Positions 8,080-8,265 of a stretch of 8,265 nt of DNA are shown piece after piece. Under the pieces are notes generated by a model. That model worked only from the letters and a program-made list of their open reading frames with translations, did no database searches and had not been told where the DNA came from. The stretch's first letter is position 1; every line of letters starts with the position of its first letter. The translations under genes and the position numbers were made by a program. This stretch comes from Polaromonas sp. (GTDB lineage: Bacteria > Pseudomonadota > Gammaproteobacteria > Burkholderiales > Burkholderiaceae_C): contig JACMQR010000249.1 of the NCBI GenBank assembly GCA_014376885.1, positions 1 through 8,265 on the forward strand. Reading direction: 5' to 3'.

Positions 8080-8265
8080 ATGACCGACACCGCCCCCAGT
8101 GCCAGCGCCGCCGTGCTGCCCGAGATCGATAGCGCGCCTGCCCGCCGGCCGTCCAGCCGCCGGGCACCAACCGGCTGAAGATCCACAGCGGGCTGGCCTA
8201 CCTGGGCGGCCAGAAGGCGACGGTCGACCCCATCGGCATGTCGACGCTGGACCAGATCGTGCGCC
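8080..8265 (+). CDS. Start of an unidentified gene, apparently frameshifted and cut by the window end
   Basis: The ATG at 8080 has AGGAA 9 nt upstream and opens a G/C-third-position-rich frame (MTDTAPSASAAVLPEIDSAPA), a low-complexity Ala/Ser/Pro-rich N terminus. That frame ends at TGA 8176-8178. A second frame, also strongly coding by third-position bias, takes over near 8142 and stays open to the window end (PPAVQPPGTNRLKIHSGLAY, then a GQKATVDPIGMSTLDQIV segment). Adding one C to the CCC at 8141-8143 would join the two into one continuous protein. The second frame has its own stop (TAG, 8130-8132) just upstream and no early ATG or GTG, which fits a lost base rather than a separate gene. 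I do not recognise the product. It may be a pseudogene, a sequencing error or, less likely, a programmed frameshift. Confidence 0.5.

Noticed and set aside
7886..8170. A 94-codon - strand frame across the leader and the fifth gene start
   Set aside because: It spans the hairpin block, has basic low-complexity composition, and conflicts with the + strand ribosome site and coding bias at 8080.

Overview
The window is GC-rich (clearly above 60% by eye), densely coding DNA with all convincing genes on the + strand. Strong G/C preference at third codon positions, the gene content and the protein sequences point to a beta-proteobacterium of the Burkholderiales, probably Comamonadaceae (Polaromonas/Rhodoferax/Variovorax-like). 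This placement comes from recall of protein families, not from a marker gene, and is tentative below order level.

The layout is one co-directional cluster of four genes followed by the start of an unrelated gene. At 20-3343 is a 1107-aa fusion of a transglutaminase-like (papain-fold) domain with a DUF2126 putative amidoligase domain. At 3393-5954 is an 853-aa fusion of a circularly permuted ATP-grasp ligase (COG2308 type) with an alpha-E helical domain (COG2307 type). At 5951-6883, overlapping the previous stop by 4 bp (ATGA), is a stand-alone transglutaminase-like protein. At 7003-7914, after a 119-bp spacer, is a second stand-alone transglutaminase-like protein. All three transglutaminase domains keep a complete Cys-His-Asp triad. 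From 7915 to 8079 lies a non-coding leader with GC-rich inverted repeats, and at 8080 a new reading frame begins that appears to carry a one-base frameshift before the window ends.

The four genes fit the predicted peptide-synthesis or peptide-tagging systems inferred by comparative genomics, in which ATP-grasp and glutamine-synthetase/GCS-like amidoligases are encoded beside transglutaminase-like peptidases or amidases and, in some genomes, a proteasome-like Anbu peptidase. The two ligase-type domains would form amide bonds with ATP, and the three papain-fold enzymes would trim, hydrolyse or transfer the product. To my knowledge neither product nor substrate is established. None of the four proteins has an evident signal peptide or membrane segment, so the system is probably cytoplasmic. 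No RNA gene, IS element or CRISPR array was seen.
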